A DNA stretch of 64,000 bases from Diadema setosum (lineage: Eukaryota > Echinodermata > Echinoidea > Diadematoida > Diadematidae). How positions within the stretch are numbered: the stretch's first letter is position 1; the number at the start of each line of letters is the position of its first letter. The notes below the pieces were generated by a model. That model ran no database searches. It was not told where the DNA came from and was given only the letters and a program-made list of their open reading frames with translations. Location: assembly GCF_964275005.1 (NCBI RefSeq), contig NC_092685.1, forward strand, positions 14,454,571-14,518,570, given 5' to 3'. Below, in pieces: positions 1 to 13,600 of this stretch. The position numbers and the translations under genes were made by a program.

Positions 1-222
1 TTTGACCTTTGACCTTGAGCATGTGCACCCAAAAGTTGATAGGCACAACTTCACCCCCTAATATACATACATGCCAAGTTTCATTAGGATACCTCAACAG
101 GTTTTGATAGTTACCTTGTCCACAACTCATTACGGACGGACGGGAAGGACGGACGGACGGACGGACGGACAACCCGAAAACATAATGCCTCCGGCACCAC
201 ATCGTGGCGGAGGCATAACAAA
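1..222 (+). repeat. Tail of dispersed element (DR1 / CCTCCGGC family)
   Basis: Truncated by the window edge. It begins with TGACCTTTGACCT at 3-15, passes through a CCAAGTTTCATTAGGAT segment, then a (GGAC)n stretch at about 134-170, and ends in a hairpin tail (GCCTCCG, loop, CGGAGGC) at about 188-216. The same tail, with only a few differences, ends the element at 23895-25041, so this is a second copy of that family. No coding potential is seen. The transposon class is unknown. Confidence 0.7.
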
Positions 223-3200
223 AGGAAATGTGAGGATGCCATCGGGGAAAATGGGCCGCTCTGACTGTTCTTTGTCTACTACTTGTTGCAGAAAATGAAA
301 TTGTTTGAACCAAGCCAGTTACCAGTTCCCACGAATGTATAATAGTGTGCAAACTTTTGGATATTGCTCCTGTGAGAAGTAAACATTTTTTGTTTTTTCT
401 AACCCACCTGTTCAAATCCGGTATATTTCAATACTTACAATGCAGTTTACATGCATTAGCTATACATTGCTAGTCGGGCTAGCCTCGAGCATGCTGTCAT
501 GTCCCCAGCATGATCAACCCTTATCATAAATATTTCCATGAAATTTGAATAGCGCCTCTTGTATGAGTAAAATGGCCGCACGCCCTCCTTTCTGTATCAC
601 GAAGATTACGTAATGGACCTAGCTTGCACTGTAGAAGAGTTGTCGAATGGGGGGGGGGGTGCATCCCCACAAACATACAAACAAACACACACACACACAC
701 ACACACATTTTTTTTTAACACACAAAAACGGACGAAAACGGGGAAAGAAACATCGAAAAAAAAAAACACTCTGAAGACTCCGGGCTTTCTAGCGTTCTGC
801 TATGGGATTCTCACCGTTGAATGGGAAAGGAGGGGGTTAGGGAGGGGCATTGATCCTTGACAAAACCAGCCATTAACAGCCCCCCACCCCCGCGGCTGGA
901 CCAAAGATAACGGCGCTCTTAGAAATTTAAAAAAAAAAATGCCGCGGCATATCATGACATCCCCATTTCCGCATTCAGAGACTGCATTACAAGGAACGCT
1001 CGAGAATACGTTGCTTACCTCGCGCATTGGTCGAATGGAAAAAAAGGTCATTCTTCCCTGGACCCCTCCTTGTATTTGGTGCTGCGTCATAAGCTGAACA
1101 TGGTGCACGTTGACATCACATACTAAACACGCAAAAACGAACACACATTTAAAACACCTTTTGGAAAGTATAGATCTGTTCAGTTTTAAAACACGTGTAT
1201 TACGTCATCCGTAACAGGGGGCTTCCAAAACAAGACGAAAAAAGAATGAGATTGAATTTGTTATGCAATGAGTCAGTTGTGCATTGCTATGCTATGTCAG
1301 TGCACAAACCCAGTAGGATCGACCGCTAGTTGTTAGGCATAGGGCTGCATGTACTTGACAGTCGTAGATATAAATCTAACCCCCAAATCTCTCAAGGGGC
1401 GACCAATGTTGTACAGAGGCGGATAAATGTTGGTCTGGTCAGTTAGCTTCTCTCTGTACTGGTCGGGGATTAGGTAATCGCATAGACACCAATCATCATC
1501 AAATTTCCAAAAGTTAGAAAGAGACTAAATATTGCTTCACAACAGCAAATATAAAATGCGGGAGAATACTAAAATTTACATGGATAATGTCAATGCTGCT
1601 AACAGCATATTTATTCACCGACCTGCCTTCTCGTAGGTCTGAAACAGAGACAAGATTACACAAGCAAATTTCTTTTCTTACTACACAATGGAACACATCA
1701 CTCATCACTTAATTCTACACCTTTGGAGACCTTTACTTCTTTAACACTTCTTAAGGGAAGGGGAGGGGTTTTGTTAGTAGGGATATATGATGTTGATGGG
1801 TGTGGCCACTTATCTCGACGTCGGCATGGACGCGGGATGAGGTTCTCGCCTGCGTCCGTTGAGCAGTCTGCTGTCACGACCTCATGAAACACTTCGTCAC
1901 CATCACCGTCTACCTTATATCAGTCTGACAGGGCGATTCAACATCTCCGATGACACCAGTCGACTATTTGGAGTTCGTTACACCCCAGATTGGTGTAAAC
2001 CAAAATTTTGTCTTGTCGTGGTGTACAGTTTCTCAACTTGTCGTGATGTTGTTCACCAGTTAACTCGTTAACTCTTGGGCAGTTCAACCAAGATCCTCGT
2101 CACATTCACAGCGTCGATAGAGTTTAGTTGATTAATATGGAGGGGAGCATGATGTACAAGGAAGGGGATCTCCTGACTCTATCTATGTGGTCTCCAACTA
2201 TTCTTGACCTTCTCTATCTACCGGTCTCTCTAATCACGTAGCTCCTCTGTTCTGTTTCCCCTACACCATTTGCTTAAACATGGTCCTTTATAACAAATTT
2301 ACTATTGGCATCCTTTCCCTAAAATATTTCATTGGCTAAATCTTATTTTGGGGTGTGATCTTCACTAGAAATTAATTTCTTATTGGTCAAATATTTCATT
2401 AGCTCCTCCCATTTGTTTCTATGAAACTCCATTTTCTCTGATTCATCTCAATTTCCGATTAACTCTCCCACTGTCTTTTAGTTTCTTTATTTCCTTCTTC
2501 TCTGTAACCAATGGTCAAGACTTTATTGTTTCTTGGATAGCAAAACGATAAACCAAATGAATGCCAGAGTCCTTATGACGTCAAACGTCACCATCATCGT
2601 TGTTCTGAGTCGTTGTCCCTGAATTTGTCATTGGATTTCCTGTCTGACCCACTCCACTAAAGAACATTAAAATAAAAGTGAGAAATTCTGGCTGGAGAAC
2701 GACCTTCTAGCCCAGAGGGTCATTCATGTTTAGGGATCAGAGGGCAAAAACACGTCATTCCCGTAATTTGGATTGGGGCTTTGGGGATGGAGAGTGCAGG
2801 GGACTGACCACTAGCTGGAGAAAGTAGCCAATGTCAAACGCATAAATTCCTAAGACCAATAACTTTTCTTGGGAGAGGAGAAGTGACAAAAAAAGAACTC
2901 TAGCTGGAAGCAAAATGAAGGGTTTCATCGACTCCAAGAAGGTGACTTGGAAAACAACTGTAATGCTTCTGTTTTCTTTAACTTTCTATCCTATTCTATT
3001 CCATTCTTTATTATATGTGCTAGTAGCCATCTGGGCTACATAAAGTAATTCCAGTAATCTTTTATACATTTCAAATTTGATAATCGTAACCGATAAAAAG
3101 AGTGGCTTCTAGATGTAGCTTCAGACTTCTATTAATCTAACCGTGGGTGTGAATGAAACCATTTTTTAAAAACATGATACCCCGTTGGTATGACTAAGAG

Positions 3201-3600
3201 TATTCATTGCATTAAGATGGCCCTATACATGCATGTTTACAGGCGTCACGACATCTTGAAAAGAATAGCTCATGCATGATTGGGTCGCGGGAAATGCATA
3301 AATATATGAATGCACAAGTAAACCCCGTAGAACCAGCCTACGGTTTGGTGACACTCAGGAGCAAATTAAACATCATTGTGTCCATATGTAGTAACCGAGA
3401 AGATGAATATTTTCTCGTTTTTTTTTATCGAAATTTGTTCAAAATAAAACAGAGGTTGAAAAAAAAAGTTCGTTAGTAAACAATTTCATTTTCCATTTCC
3501 TGATTGACGAACCGTTGGAATAACGAGCGTTATTTCATTTAAGAACTAGTAAACATTCAGAACAAATCAACAAATGTTGGGAAAAATGAATTATATTAAC
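223..3600. other. No gene recognised; microsatellite and homopolymer tracts
   Basis: I find no exon with a recognisable protein match on either strand. The stretch contains poly-G at about 649-658, a (CA)n tract at about 685-707, several poly-A runs, and otherwise AT-rich sequence full of stop codons. The short open frames here have no recognisable motif. Single exons of unknown genes cannot be excluded by eye. Confidence 0.5.
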
Positions 3601-3611
3601 TTACGAATTTT

Positions 3612-3860
3612 TGAATGAATGAATGAATGAATGAAAGATTGTTTATTGATCATCAAACTTCACAGCCGAATGGCTGAATTGGTCTGATTTACATCGATGA
3701 AAATACAGTGAGACAAAATGAATTACATATACAAGACACAAAGAAATATAATTCATTAAGACGACGACAACAACAACAACAACAACAAACATCAGTACAT
3801 CAATAGTGGCAATACATTAAGTATATAAATCACATTACAACAAAGGTCGAGTTGAGTGAA
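3612..3860 (-). mobile_element. LINE 3' end (CR1/L2-like), reverse orientation
   Basis: Read on the minus strand this is a non-coding tail that closes with CATCAATAAACAATC-like sequence and then a short tandem tail of (TTCA)n, seen on the plus strand as (GAAT)n at 3612-3635. A 3' untranslated end followed by a short tandem repeat is typical of CR1/L2-type non-LTR retrotransposons. No reverse transcriptase is present, so this would be a 5'-truncated copy. The assignment rests on end structure only. Confidence 0.45.
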
Positions 3861-4580
3861 AAGAAAATTAAACCCGGTTTACATATATGTACCTTATATC
3901 CTCCATTATTGACATATCACAACTATTTCAGCTAATAAAAAGGTTAAGAAAAGGTTGAGAGATACAGAATGCTACATGAAGTGTGAGGCTGAGACAGGAA
4001 CAGAGTGACGTGGAGAGAGGAGATACTAACAGAGGCTTGGGGAGGAGAAAAGGGAGGCACAGAGGGAGAGCAGGAGAAATGTAAGTATAACGGAGAAGAA
4101 GAAGAGGAGTGAGTAGGGGGAAAAAGGAAGGAAAGAAAGGGAAAGAAACTGTATGTATCTGGGTAAGAGTAAAAATAGACAATTCAAACATAATGAAAAT
4201 AAAGATGTAAGCACATTATTGCACTTCAGTTGAAATAAGGACAAATAATGACATAAACATGTATCTATTTAAACTTCTACATATAAATACTTAGAATTAT
4301 TCAATCTTAATACGAGTTCTTTAATTATCAAAATATATACAGAAATAGATACACTATATAGGCAATTGTGAACAAATGCAAAACCATTAATGATAATATG
4401 ATTCCGTCATTAAATAATTAAGTCTCAAACTTTCACCATATCTCTAAAGGATATATGCGTGTATTCAAATTTCATGAACATAACTTGCTTCCTTTCTAAT
4501 CTCTTAACCACTACCCTTCAGACTCTGACTTGTACCACAAAGAATCACATTTTGTTGGCTAAAGCTCTCTATGGACAGAA
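3861..4580. other. No gene recognised; purine-rich left flank of satellite
   Basis: Purine-rich plus strand from about 3935 to 4190, then AT-rich sequence. There is no recognisable coding region. The sequence changes abruptly into the satellite at 4581. Confidence 0.5.
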
Positions 4581-7500
4581 CACAGCCAGCTGCCCGCTGG
4601 CTCTGCAGCACTACGCACTCCGTACACCCCCTGCACACAGCCAGCTGCCCGCTGGCTCTGCAGCACTACGCACTCCGTACACCCCCTGCACACAGCCAGC
4701 TGCCCGCTGGCTCTGCAGCACTACGCACTCCGTACACCCCCTGCACACAGCCAGCTGCCCGCTGGCTCTGCAGCACTACGCACTCCGTACACCCCCTGCA
4801 CACAGCCAGCTGCCCGCTGGCTCTGCAGCACTACGCACTCCGTACACCCCCTGCACACAGCCAGCTGCCCGCTGGCTCTGCAGCACTACGCACTCCGTAC
4901 ACCCCCTGCACACAGCCAGCTGCCCGCTGGCTCTGCAGCACTACGCACTCCGTACACCCCCTGCACACAGCCAGCTGCCCGCTGGCTCTGCAGCACTACG
5001 CACTCCGTACACCCCCTGCACACAGCCAGCTGCCCGCTGGCTCTGCAGCACTACGCACTCCGTACACCCCCTGCACACAGCCAGCTGCCCGCTGGCTCTG
5101 CAGCACTACGCACTCCGTACACCCCCTGCACACAGCCAGCTGCCCGCTGGCTCTGCAGCACTACGCACTCCGTACACCCCCTGCACACAGCCAGCTGCCC
5201 GCTGGCTCTGCAGCACTACGCACTCCGTACACCCCCTGCACACAGCCAGCTGCCCGCTGGCTCTGCAGCACTACGCACTCCGTACACCCCCTGCACACAG
5301 CCAGCTGCCCGCTGGCTCTGCAGCACTACGCACTCCGTACACCCCCTGCACACAGCCAGCTGCCCGCTGGCTCTGCAGCACTACGCACTCCGTACACCCC
5401 CTGCACACAGCCAGCTGCCCGCTGGCTCTGCAGCACTACGCACTCCGTACACCCCCTGCACACAGCCAGCTGCCCGCTGGCTCTGCAGCACTACGCACTC
5501 CGTACACCCCCTGCACACAGCCAGCTGCCCGCTGGCTCTGCAGCACTACGCACTCCGTACACCCCCTGCACACAGCCAGCTGCCCGCTGGCTCTGCAGCA
5601 CTACGCACTCCGTACACCCCCTGCACACAGCCAGCTGCCCGCTGGCTCTGCAGCACTACGCACTCCGTACACCCCCTGCACACAGCCAGCTGCCCGCTGG
5701 CTCTGCAGCACTACGCACTCCGTACACCCCCTGCACACAGCCAGCTGCCCGCTGGCTCTGCAGCACTACGCACTCCGTACACCCCCTGCACACAGCCAGC
5801 TGCCCGCTGGCTCTGCAGCACTACGCACTCCGTACACCCCCTGCACACAGCCAGCTGCCCGCTGGCTCTGCAGCACTACGCACTCCGTACACCCCCTGCA
5901 CACAGCCAGCTGCCCGCTGGCTCTGCAGCACTACGCACTCCGTACACCCCCTGCACACAGCCAGCTGCCCGCTGGCTCTGCAGCACTACGCACTCCGTAC
6001 ACCCCCTGCACACAGCCAGCTGCCCGCTGGCTCTGCAGCACTACGCACTCCGTACACCCCCTGCACACAGCCAGCTGCCCGCTGGCTCTGCAGCACTACG
6101 CACTCCGTACACCCCCTGCACACAGCCAGCTGCCCGCTGGCTCTGCAGCACTACGCACTCCGTACACCCCCTGCACACAGCCAGCTGCCCGCTGGCTCTG
6201 CAGCACTACGCACTCCGTACACCCCCTGCACACAGCCAGCTGCCCGCTGGCTCTGCAGCACTACGCACTCCGTACACCCCCTGCACACAGCCAGCTGCCC
6301 GCTGGCTCTGCAGCACTACGCACTCCGTACACCCCCTGCACACAGCCAGCTGCCCGCTGGCTCTGCAGCACTACGCACTCCGTACACCCCCTGCACACAG
6401 CCAGCTGCCCGCTGGCTCTGCAGCACTACGCACTCCGTACACCCCCTGCACACAGCCAGCTGCCCGCTGGCTCTGCAGCACTACGCACTCCGTACACCCC
6501 CTGCACACAGCCAGCTGCCCGCTGGCTCTGCAGCACTACGCACTCCGTACACCCCCTGCACACAGCCAGCTGCCCGCTGGCTCTGCAGCACTACGCACTC
6601 CGTACACCCCCTGCACACAGCCAGCTGCCCGCTGGCTCTGCAGCACTACGCACTCCGTACACCCCCTGCACACAGCCAGCTGCCCGCTGGCTCTGCAGCA
6701 CTACGCACTCCGTACACCCCCTGCACACAGCCAGCTGCCCGCTGGCTCTGCAGCACTACGCACTCCGTACACCCCCTGCACACAGCCAGCTGCCCGCTGG
6801 CTCTGCAGCACTACGCACTCCGTACACCCCCTGCACACAGCCAGCTGCCCGCTGGCTCTGCAGCACTACGCACTCCGTACACCCCCTGCACACAGCCAGC
6901 TGCCCGCTGGCTCTGCAGCACTACGCACTCCGTACACCCCCTGCACACAGCCAGCTGCCCGCTGGCTCTGCAGCACTACGCACTCCGTACACCCCCTGCA
7001 CACAGCCAGCTGCCCGCTGGCTCTGCAGCACTACGCACTCCGTACACCCCCTGCACACAGCCAGCTGCCCGCTGGCTCTGCAGCACTACGCACTCCGTAC
7101 ACCCCCTGCACACAGCCAGCTGCCCGCTGGCTCTGCAGCACTACGCACTCCGTACACCCCCTGCACACAGCCAGCTGCCCGCTGGCTCTGCAGCACTACG
7201 CACTCCGTACACCCCCTGCACACAGCCAGCTGCCCGCTGGCTCTGCAGCACTACGCACTCCGTACACCCCCTGCACACAGCCAGCTGCCCGCTGGCTCTG
7301 CAGCACTACGCACTCCGTACACCCCCTGCACACAGCCAGCTGCCCGCTGGCTCTGCAGCACTACGCACTCCGTACACCCCCTGCACACAGCCAGCTGCCC
7401 GCTGGCTCTGCAGCACTACGCACTCCGTACACCCCCTGCACACAGCCAGCTGCCCGCTGGCTCTGCAGCACTACGCACTCCGTACACCCCCTGCACACAG

Positions 7501-8773
7501 CCAGCTGCCCGCTGGCTCTGCAGCACTACGCACTCCGTACACCCCCTGCACACAGCCAGCTGCCCGCTGGCTCTGCAGCACTACGCACTCCGTACACCCC
7601 CTGCACACAGCCAGCTGCCCGCTGGCTCTGCAGCACTACGCACTCCGTACACCCCCTGCACACAGCCAGCTGCCCGCTGGCTCTGCAGCACTACGCACTC
7701 CGTACACCCCCTGCACACAGCCAGCTGCCCGCTGGCTCTGCAGCACTACGCACTCCGTACACCCCCTGCACACAGCCAGCTGCCCGCTGGCTCTGCAGCA
7801 CTACGCACTCCGTACACCCCCTGCACACAGCCAGCTGCCCGCTGGCTCTGCAGCACTACGCACTCCGTACACCCCCTGCACACAGCCAGCTGCCCGCTGG
7901 CTCTGCAGCACTACGCACTCCGTACACCCCCTGCACACAGCCAGCTGCCCGCTGGCTCTGCAGCACTACGCACTCCGTACACCCCCTGCACACAGCCAGC
8001 TGCCCGCTGGCTCTGCAGCACTACGCACTCCGTACACCCCCTGCACACAGCCAGCTGCCCGCTGGCTCTGCAGCACTACGCACTCCGTACACCCCCTGCA
8101 CACAGCCAGCTGCCCGCTGGCTCTGCAGCACTACGCACTCCGTACACCCCCTGCACACAGCCAGCTGCCCGCTGGCTCTGCAGCACTACGCACTCCGTAC
8201 ACCCCCTGCACACAGCCAGCTGCCCGCTGGCTCTGCAGCACTACGCACTCCGTACACCCCCTGCACACAGCCAGCTGCCCGCTGGCTCTGCAGCACTACG
8301 CACTCCGTACACCCCCTGCACACAGCCAGCTGCCCGCTGGCTCTGCAGCACTACGCACTCCGTACACCCCCTGCACACAGCCAGCTGCCCGCTGGCTCTG
8401 CAGCACTACGCACTCCGTACACCCCCTGCACACAGCCAGCTGCCCGCTGGCTCTGCAGCACTACGCACTCCGTACACCCCCTGCACACAGCCAGCTGCCC
8501 GCTGGCTCTGCAGCACTACGCACTCCGTACACCCCCTGCACACAGCCAGCTGCCCGCTGGCTCTGCAGCACTACGCACTCCGTACACCCCCTGCACACAG
8601 CCAGCTGCCCGCTGGCTCTGCAGCACTACGCACTCCGTACACCCCCTGCACACAGCCAGCTGCCCGCTGGCTCTGCAGCACTACGCACTCCGTACACCCC
8701 CTGCACACAGCCAGCTGCCCGCTGGCTCTGCAGCACTACGCACTCCGTACACCCCCTGCACACAGCCAGCTGC
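4581..8773. repeat. 55-bp satellite array, 76 complete copies plus a partial
   Basis: A head-to-tail array with an exact 55-bp period: the same CACAGCCAGCTGC start occurs at 4581 and at 8761, which is 4180 bp or 76 units apart. I saw no substitution or indel between units on reading through. The unit is about 67% GC and strongly C-rich on this strand (26 C, 11 G), while the flanks are AT-rich. Each unit contains a 7-bp stem, AGCCAGC and GCTGGCT around loop TGCCC, an E-box-like CAGCTG, and three CpGs. The unit has no stop codon in any plus-strand frame, and 55 is not a multiple of 3, so long open frames across the array are automatic and are not evidence of a protein. The last unit breaks off inside TGCCCGCTGG at 8773. 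Confidence 0.97.
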
Positions 8774-8798
8774 GGCTCTACATATTCTTAAATTGTGT

Positions 8799-8939
8799 AA
8801 AAAAAAAGTGTTAAAAAGAGTGGTTGAATGAATGCATTTTTCTTTGTACTGTCTTTTTATCACCAGTGAAGGTAGTGATGATTTGACAGTACAAAGAAAT
8901 GCATTCATTCAACCACTCTTTGTAACAGTTTTTTTTTCT
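8799..8939. repeat. Hairpin (fold-back) at the right end of the satellite
   Basis: Two inverted arms, 8815-8853 and about 8886-8922, match over about 37 bp with a 2-nt bulge and enclose a loop of about 32 nt. Weaker pairing extends outwards through the A-run at 8799-8807 and the T-run at 8928-8938. The inner arm includes GAATGCATTCAT-like sequence. It may be a small fold-back transposon or the end of a larger element that carries the satellite. No coding capacity. Confidence 0.8.
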
Positions 8940-9070
8940 TCGATCATAATGTGTACACAAAGTGATTGTTCTATTATGTTAATGTCCCTGTTATTTGTTG
9001 TGTTGTTGCTATGTCCCTGTAATGTGTTATGTGTTTGTTATGTCCCTGTCATGTGTTATGTGTGTACACA
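8940..9070. repeat. Short imperfect tandem repeat (ATGTCCCTGT motif)
   Basis: Three imperfect copies of a unit of about 30 bp containing ATGTCCCTG and GTGTTATGTGT lie between about 8978 and 9062. The interval is bracketed by the short palindrome TGTGTACACA at about 8951 and 9060. Confidence 0.6.
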
Positions 9071-9396
9071 TTTTCCTCTTTGACACAGCACACTTCACCT
9101 CAAATAATGAACCAAGAGCCCAAAACAGCACCCCATCTCTTGCTTGCTCTGCACGACAACCAGCTCACATTTTCTTATCAAGGTACTCTTTAAATAAATG
9201 ACCAGGAAATGAAGACAAAAAAAAAAAGAACAGTTTGTTGATATTTTTTCTTCTGTGAGGTTTACTATTCCACTCTCCACTTAAAAAAAATGTAAACCAA
9301 TTAAGAGCCCAAAACAGATTCTAGCAGACGATATCCAATAGTTATACGGTTAAGTCTAGAAGTGAATCTTCCTGCATGGTCACTACTGGAAACGCA

Positions 9397-9673
9397 GTAC
9401 ACCGAGTGCGGTAACGGCATCGGTCCGGGTTATTTTTTTCTATGGTAGATTTAAGTGGTATGATAAAAAGAACGATGTCTGGTTCAGTTACAATCAGTTC
9501 CCCAGCTAATAAATTTTATTTTAAACAAAAAATCAATCTTTACTGCGATGGGTGATTTTGTTGCTCTTGAGATCTAACATTTTGGGTGACTTTTTTTAAA
9601 GAACCAGACACAATTCTCTTTGGCGCACCACAACCAAAAACACGACCGTTGCCGATACCGTGCTCAGTGTAAC
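9397..9673. mobile_element. Inverted-repeat element (CGGTAACGGCATCGGTC ends)
   Basis: The left end (ACACCGAGTGCGGTAACGGC) and the reverse complement of the right end (ACACTGAGCACGGTATCGGC) match over about 33 bp, with a further inner match around GTCTGGTTC. This is the structure of a non-autonomous DNA transposon. I could not define a clear target-site duplication, and the superfamily is unknown. Confidence 0.55.
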
Positions 9674-10600
9674 CGATGAAGACGTTCGTGGTCGCCAGTT
9701 GTCTTCAGTCCCGCCGCACGCCGAGTGAGTCAGGAGTTAGAGTCACTGGAATCTGCATGGTGCCGTCCGTCACTGGCCAAACACCTAGCGACAGGAAATA
9801 GAAAACAAAACAAAACCCACAAAATTTGACCTGGCGTTGATACAAAATAGTTAAGGTTTGCCAATCCTAATAAGAAATACATTAGCTGTCTACATTTTGA
9901 ATTGTTGTAATAGAAAATGTATTACACGGACATGCAGTGTTTGGTAATTAACCAAGTACAGTCATAATTGTATTCTACGATAACGCATGGCCCTCCCTTT
10001 AGCAAGGGAGGTTGTCTCTCAAACCTCCAAGTTTTAGCTACACGAAAAAGAAATGTTCAAATGCTTGCGCCGAAAGAATATTAAATGTCGAGCGTAATCT
10101 TCCGAACAATGATTGTTTCGTCCTTTTCAAAACAGCGTGTACGCATCACTTACAGTTATCGGCGGTTGTGGTCAAGCCCACGAGACCGCCGCCCTATACT
10201 CCCGGAGGATGATGTCCATCCAAACGGATGTTCTTCTTCGCCCGGTTTACGATGATGATGCAGGTGCAGGGACGGACACTTACTCACGTTGAGTAGCAGA
10301 GTAGGGCCAACCGTAACCTCTTCACAAGCTCCTTCACAGGCGACACGATGGCAGACTGATATATCCTCGCTGATGCACCAGGCGTCATTCTCCCCCTTTT
10401 ATACTTTTTTCTCAAATCAAACTACATGCACCTCTATTACAGCCAATCAAAGAAGCAAAATATAGCCACACCTTGCTCTCGGGACAACATCCCTGGTCTT
10501 CATTGGTGGAAGTAAAATTACCTGACCCTCATCACCTGATCCAAAGTGGGTGTGGCTAACACTCCTACCCAAATAGTCCTTTCAAAATAGAATTACATGC
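9674..10600. other. No gene recognised
   Basis: Mixed sequence without a recognisable exon or clear repeat structure. The stretch from about 10330 leads into the first roughly 1.1-kb repeat unit and may be its upstream part. Confidence 0.4.
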
Positions 10601-10609
10601 AAATGCATG

Positions 10610-13600
10610 CATAATCTCAGCGCTTGTTGCTATGTAAGGCAAGCTTTACTGACTAATAAAGAAAGGATCACACACAATGAAACACGGTATGTTGCCCCCT
10701 GGCTCGGCTTGGCGGAGAACGTCAACATGCTTTGCATTCAAGTTTCCCTTCCAGAACTTAAAGGAAAATTCGACCCCATCTTCTACTAAGCAAAAAAAAA
10801 AAAAAAAGTAACTCATCCAAATAGATCTAGACCTTTCTTTCTCGATATCGGACGTGAAATGAGGTTGAGGGACATCAGGGTGTGACATCCTTCTTCGACA
10901 CAGTAATATCTGTCGCAAGTGCAAACGCACAAGCTTAGTGAGAAGGAAATGATGTATAATCAGCCAAAAACTAGTTCTTCGGATAAGGGTTCGTTCAAAA
11001 TCTATTGAAAATCTTCATTTTGTCTAAAGTACATTTCTGATCTCCAACCATAATTGCTAGAAATTCACTTCTTTAGAATCATTTGATGCAAACGGCTTAG
11101 CCCTACAGTGCTTACGTCCTATATTTTTCATGTAAAAAAAAAGAATGCTTCTTGCCGACTTGTGCACAAACACATAAGACATTTTCGAGGTCATAATATC
11201 TTCCCCTCATCTTATTTACCCACGTAACTTTAATTGATATTACATTTCTGGAAAGTCGTGTGAGATTATAGAACTCCATACTTTCTTATATTTGCCTGAT
11301 TATATTGAAACATTCTTTGTTGCGTTTGCTTGATTTGAAAAAAAAATGCTCTGTCTTCAAATCAACTTGACCACGAAGTGTCTTTCCCTTTAAAGGCAAG
11401 CGTGGAATAAGGGATGAAAAGAAAAGCCAATCTTTTGAATCTTCCTCGTCAAGTCACCTGCCTTCCTATTCATTCCCTCAGGTTCAGTTTTCGAATAGGT
11501 CGTGAATGTCACCTTTGACAGATCAGACAAGTGCACTGAAGAGATTTGCATTTCTCAACGGAATCCTTTCAACAGCAGAAGTTTGTTGAAGTGCATTACA
11601 TAATATTTGATCTCTTCGCTGACGCGCCAAGTTGTTGCTGTTGTTATTGTTAAAAGCTTTCACACTTTCCTTTTCATACTACCGTATTCTCTCAATATAC
11701 CCCTTGGTCAATGAAAGCGGATTACGTTAAACATTCCTAGTCAAATGAGTTCTTTCCAAAGTCAAATTCCATGCAAATGCGTACAACATATCGGGGCTTG
11801 TTGCTACGTAAGGTAAGGTATGTCGACTAATTAAAAGGAAAGGAGCACACGCATTATGCTCACCTCCGGGTTCGGCTTGCCAGGGGAGGTCATCTACTTA
11901 GCATTCATTTTTGCCCTCCGCAACTTAAAGGTAAACTGCAAGCCTTGTTAATAGCAAAAGAAAAGAAAAGTAGCAAATTCACGTGACATTGCAGACATTT
12001 TTTTTTTTTGCGATTTTGAAAGAGAAGTGATGTTGTGGAAACGACAGTTCAACATGTTTCTCCAGAAAGAGTAATAACTGTCCCAAGTGCAAATGCACAA
12101 GCGAAGAGGTAACTTTAATGATGTCAAATTCGTCACCATAGTAAACTCACTCTTCAGAAGGTTCGTTATGTATACATGTATCAATTAACTTATCGATAAT
12201 ATTCCTATGACTGTTTCCCAAGCTATCATAATTGCCAGAACTTCACTTCTCTAGAAGCATTGGACATGGGGTTTACAACTCATTCTTCTCCTTTTAAAGT
12301 GAAAAGACGATTATTTTTGAAGAATTGAGGAAAGTGGGGACAGGAGACTTTCAAAATTATAACATCTCTTCATCTAGTTTTCCTACGTATCTATGATTAA
12401 CATCACAATTTTTGGAAAACTTTCCTGTGTTTACTTGATCCTAATAAAGCAGTCTCTGTTGTGTCTGTTTATTGATTTAGAATTTTCTGTCTCTCTTTAA
12501 ATTGACTTGAGCAGGGAGTTTTCCCTTTAAAGCAAAAGGGGACTACACAGGGATGGGAAAAACACCAATCTTTCTCGGTCCAATTATCACATGCCTTCCC
12601 CACCCTATATTCATTCTTTCGCGTTTTGTTTTCGAATAAGGCGTGATCCGCCAGAGACAACAGATGGTCTGCCACACTACATCGTCTGGCGTATAATACA
12701 CGGCTACTGAATCGGTTTGCATTCCTCATCACGTTAAGTGATTCATTCAATAGCCGAAGCATCTATGGTAAGGCGTTATACAGTCTCGACGTTTGTTGCT
12801 ATGAGAGGAAAGTTGTGCCGACGTAAGAGCGGGGAAAACACACACAATAAAGGACACAATATAGGCTACCCGGAGTCGTCTACAGACCTGTTCAGTTTGG
12901 ATGCTGTTTTTTTTTTTTTTTTTTTCAATCAACCATAACTGGGGGCTTCAGTATGCTTAACGAAAGTTGATTCATGCACAGGCATTTATTCACCGTACTC
13001 ATTGCACAACCATTAAATTATCTTTTCTACTTATTTTGGCAGTCCCCCATTTATGGCCAAGATGAGCTACAGAATTATAAAACCGAATAGGTCTAGACCT
13101 GCATGCTTCGCAGTCAATGCTCCCTTCCACGATTTAAAGGTAAACTCCAATCCATGATCTACTCAACAAAAGAAAGAATAAAATTATATAATCAAGGTGA
13201 AATAACAGACGTTTTATCAACATCAAATGTGAACGAGGTTTTGGATTTTTTAACATTTCATTAGTGTTTAACATAATTTCCCCCTAACAATGATACCTGT
13301 CCTATATATTATATGCACAAGACATAGTGACAAGGAAATAATTTCATCATCGAAAAACTCATCATTCGAGAGGTTCGTTAAAAGAATGAAATCATAAAAG
13401 CATTCTTTTTTTTATAACACACCTAGTATGATCTTCTCTTCTGATATCATATTGCTAGAACTTCACTTCTGCGGAATTGTTTGATGTAAATATGTCTCCC
13501 ATTTCTTCTTTTTCATGTGAAAAGAAAAATGTGGAAGACTTCTGCACAAACAAACAAGAGATTTTCGAGGTGATATGACATCGACCCCTTTTTTTAATTT

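Noticed and set aside
4581-8773. CRISPR-like array
   Set aside because: There are no spacers: units abut directly and are identical. The genome is eukaryotic.
4459-8814. Open frames of 1451 and 1406 residues on the plus strand
   Set aside because: They are the 55-bp satellite read through: the unit lacks stops in all three frames and 55 is not a multiple of 3, so every frame stays open and repeats every 55 residues. There is no independent coding signal.
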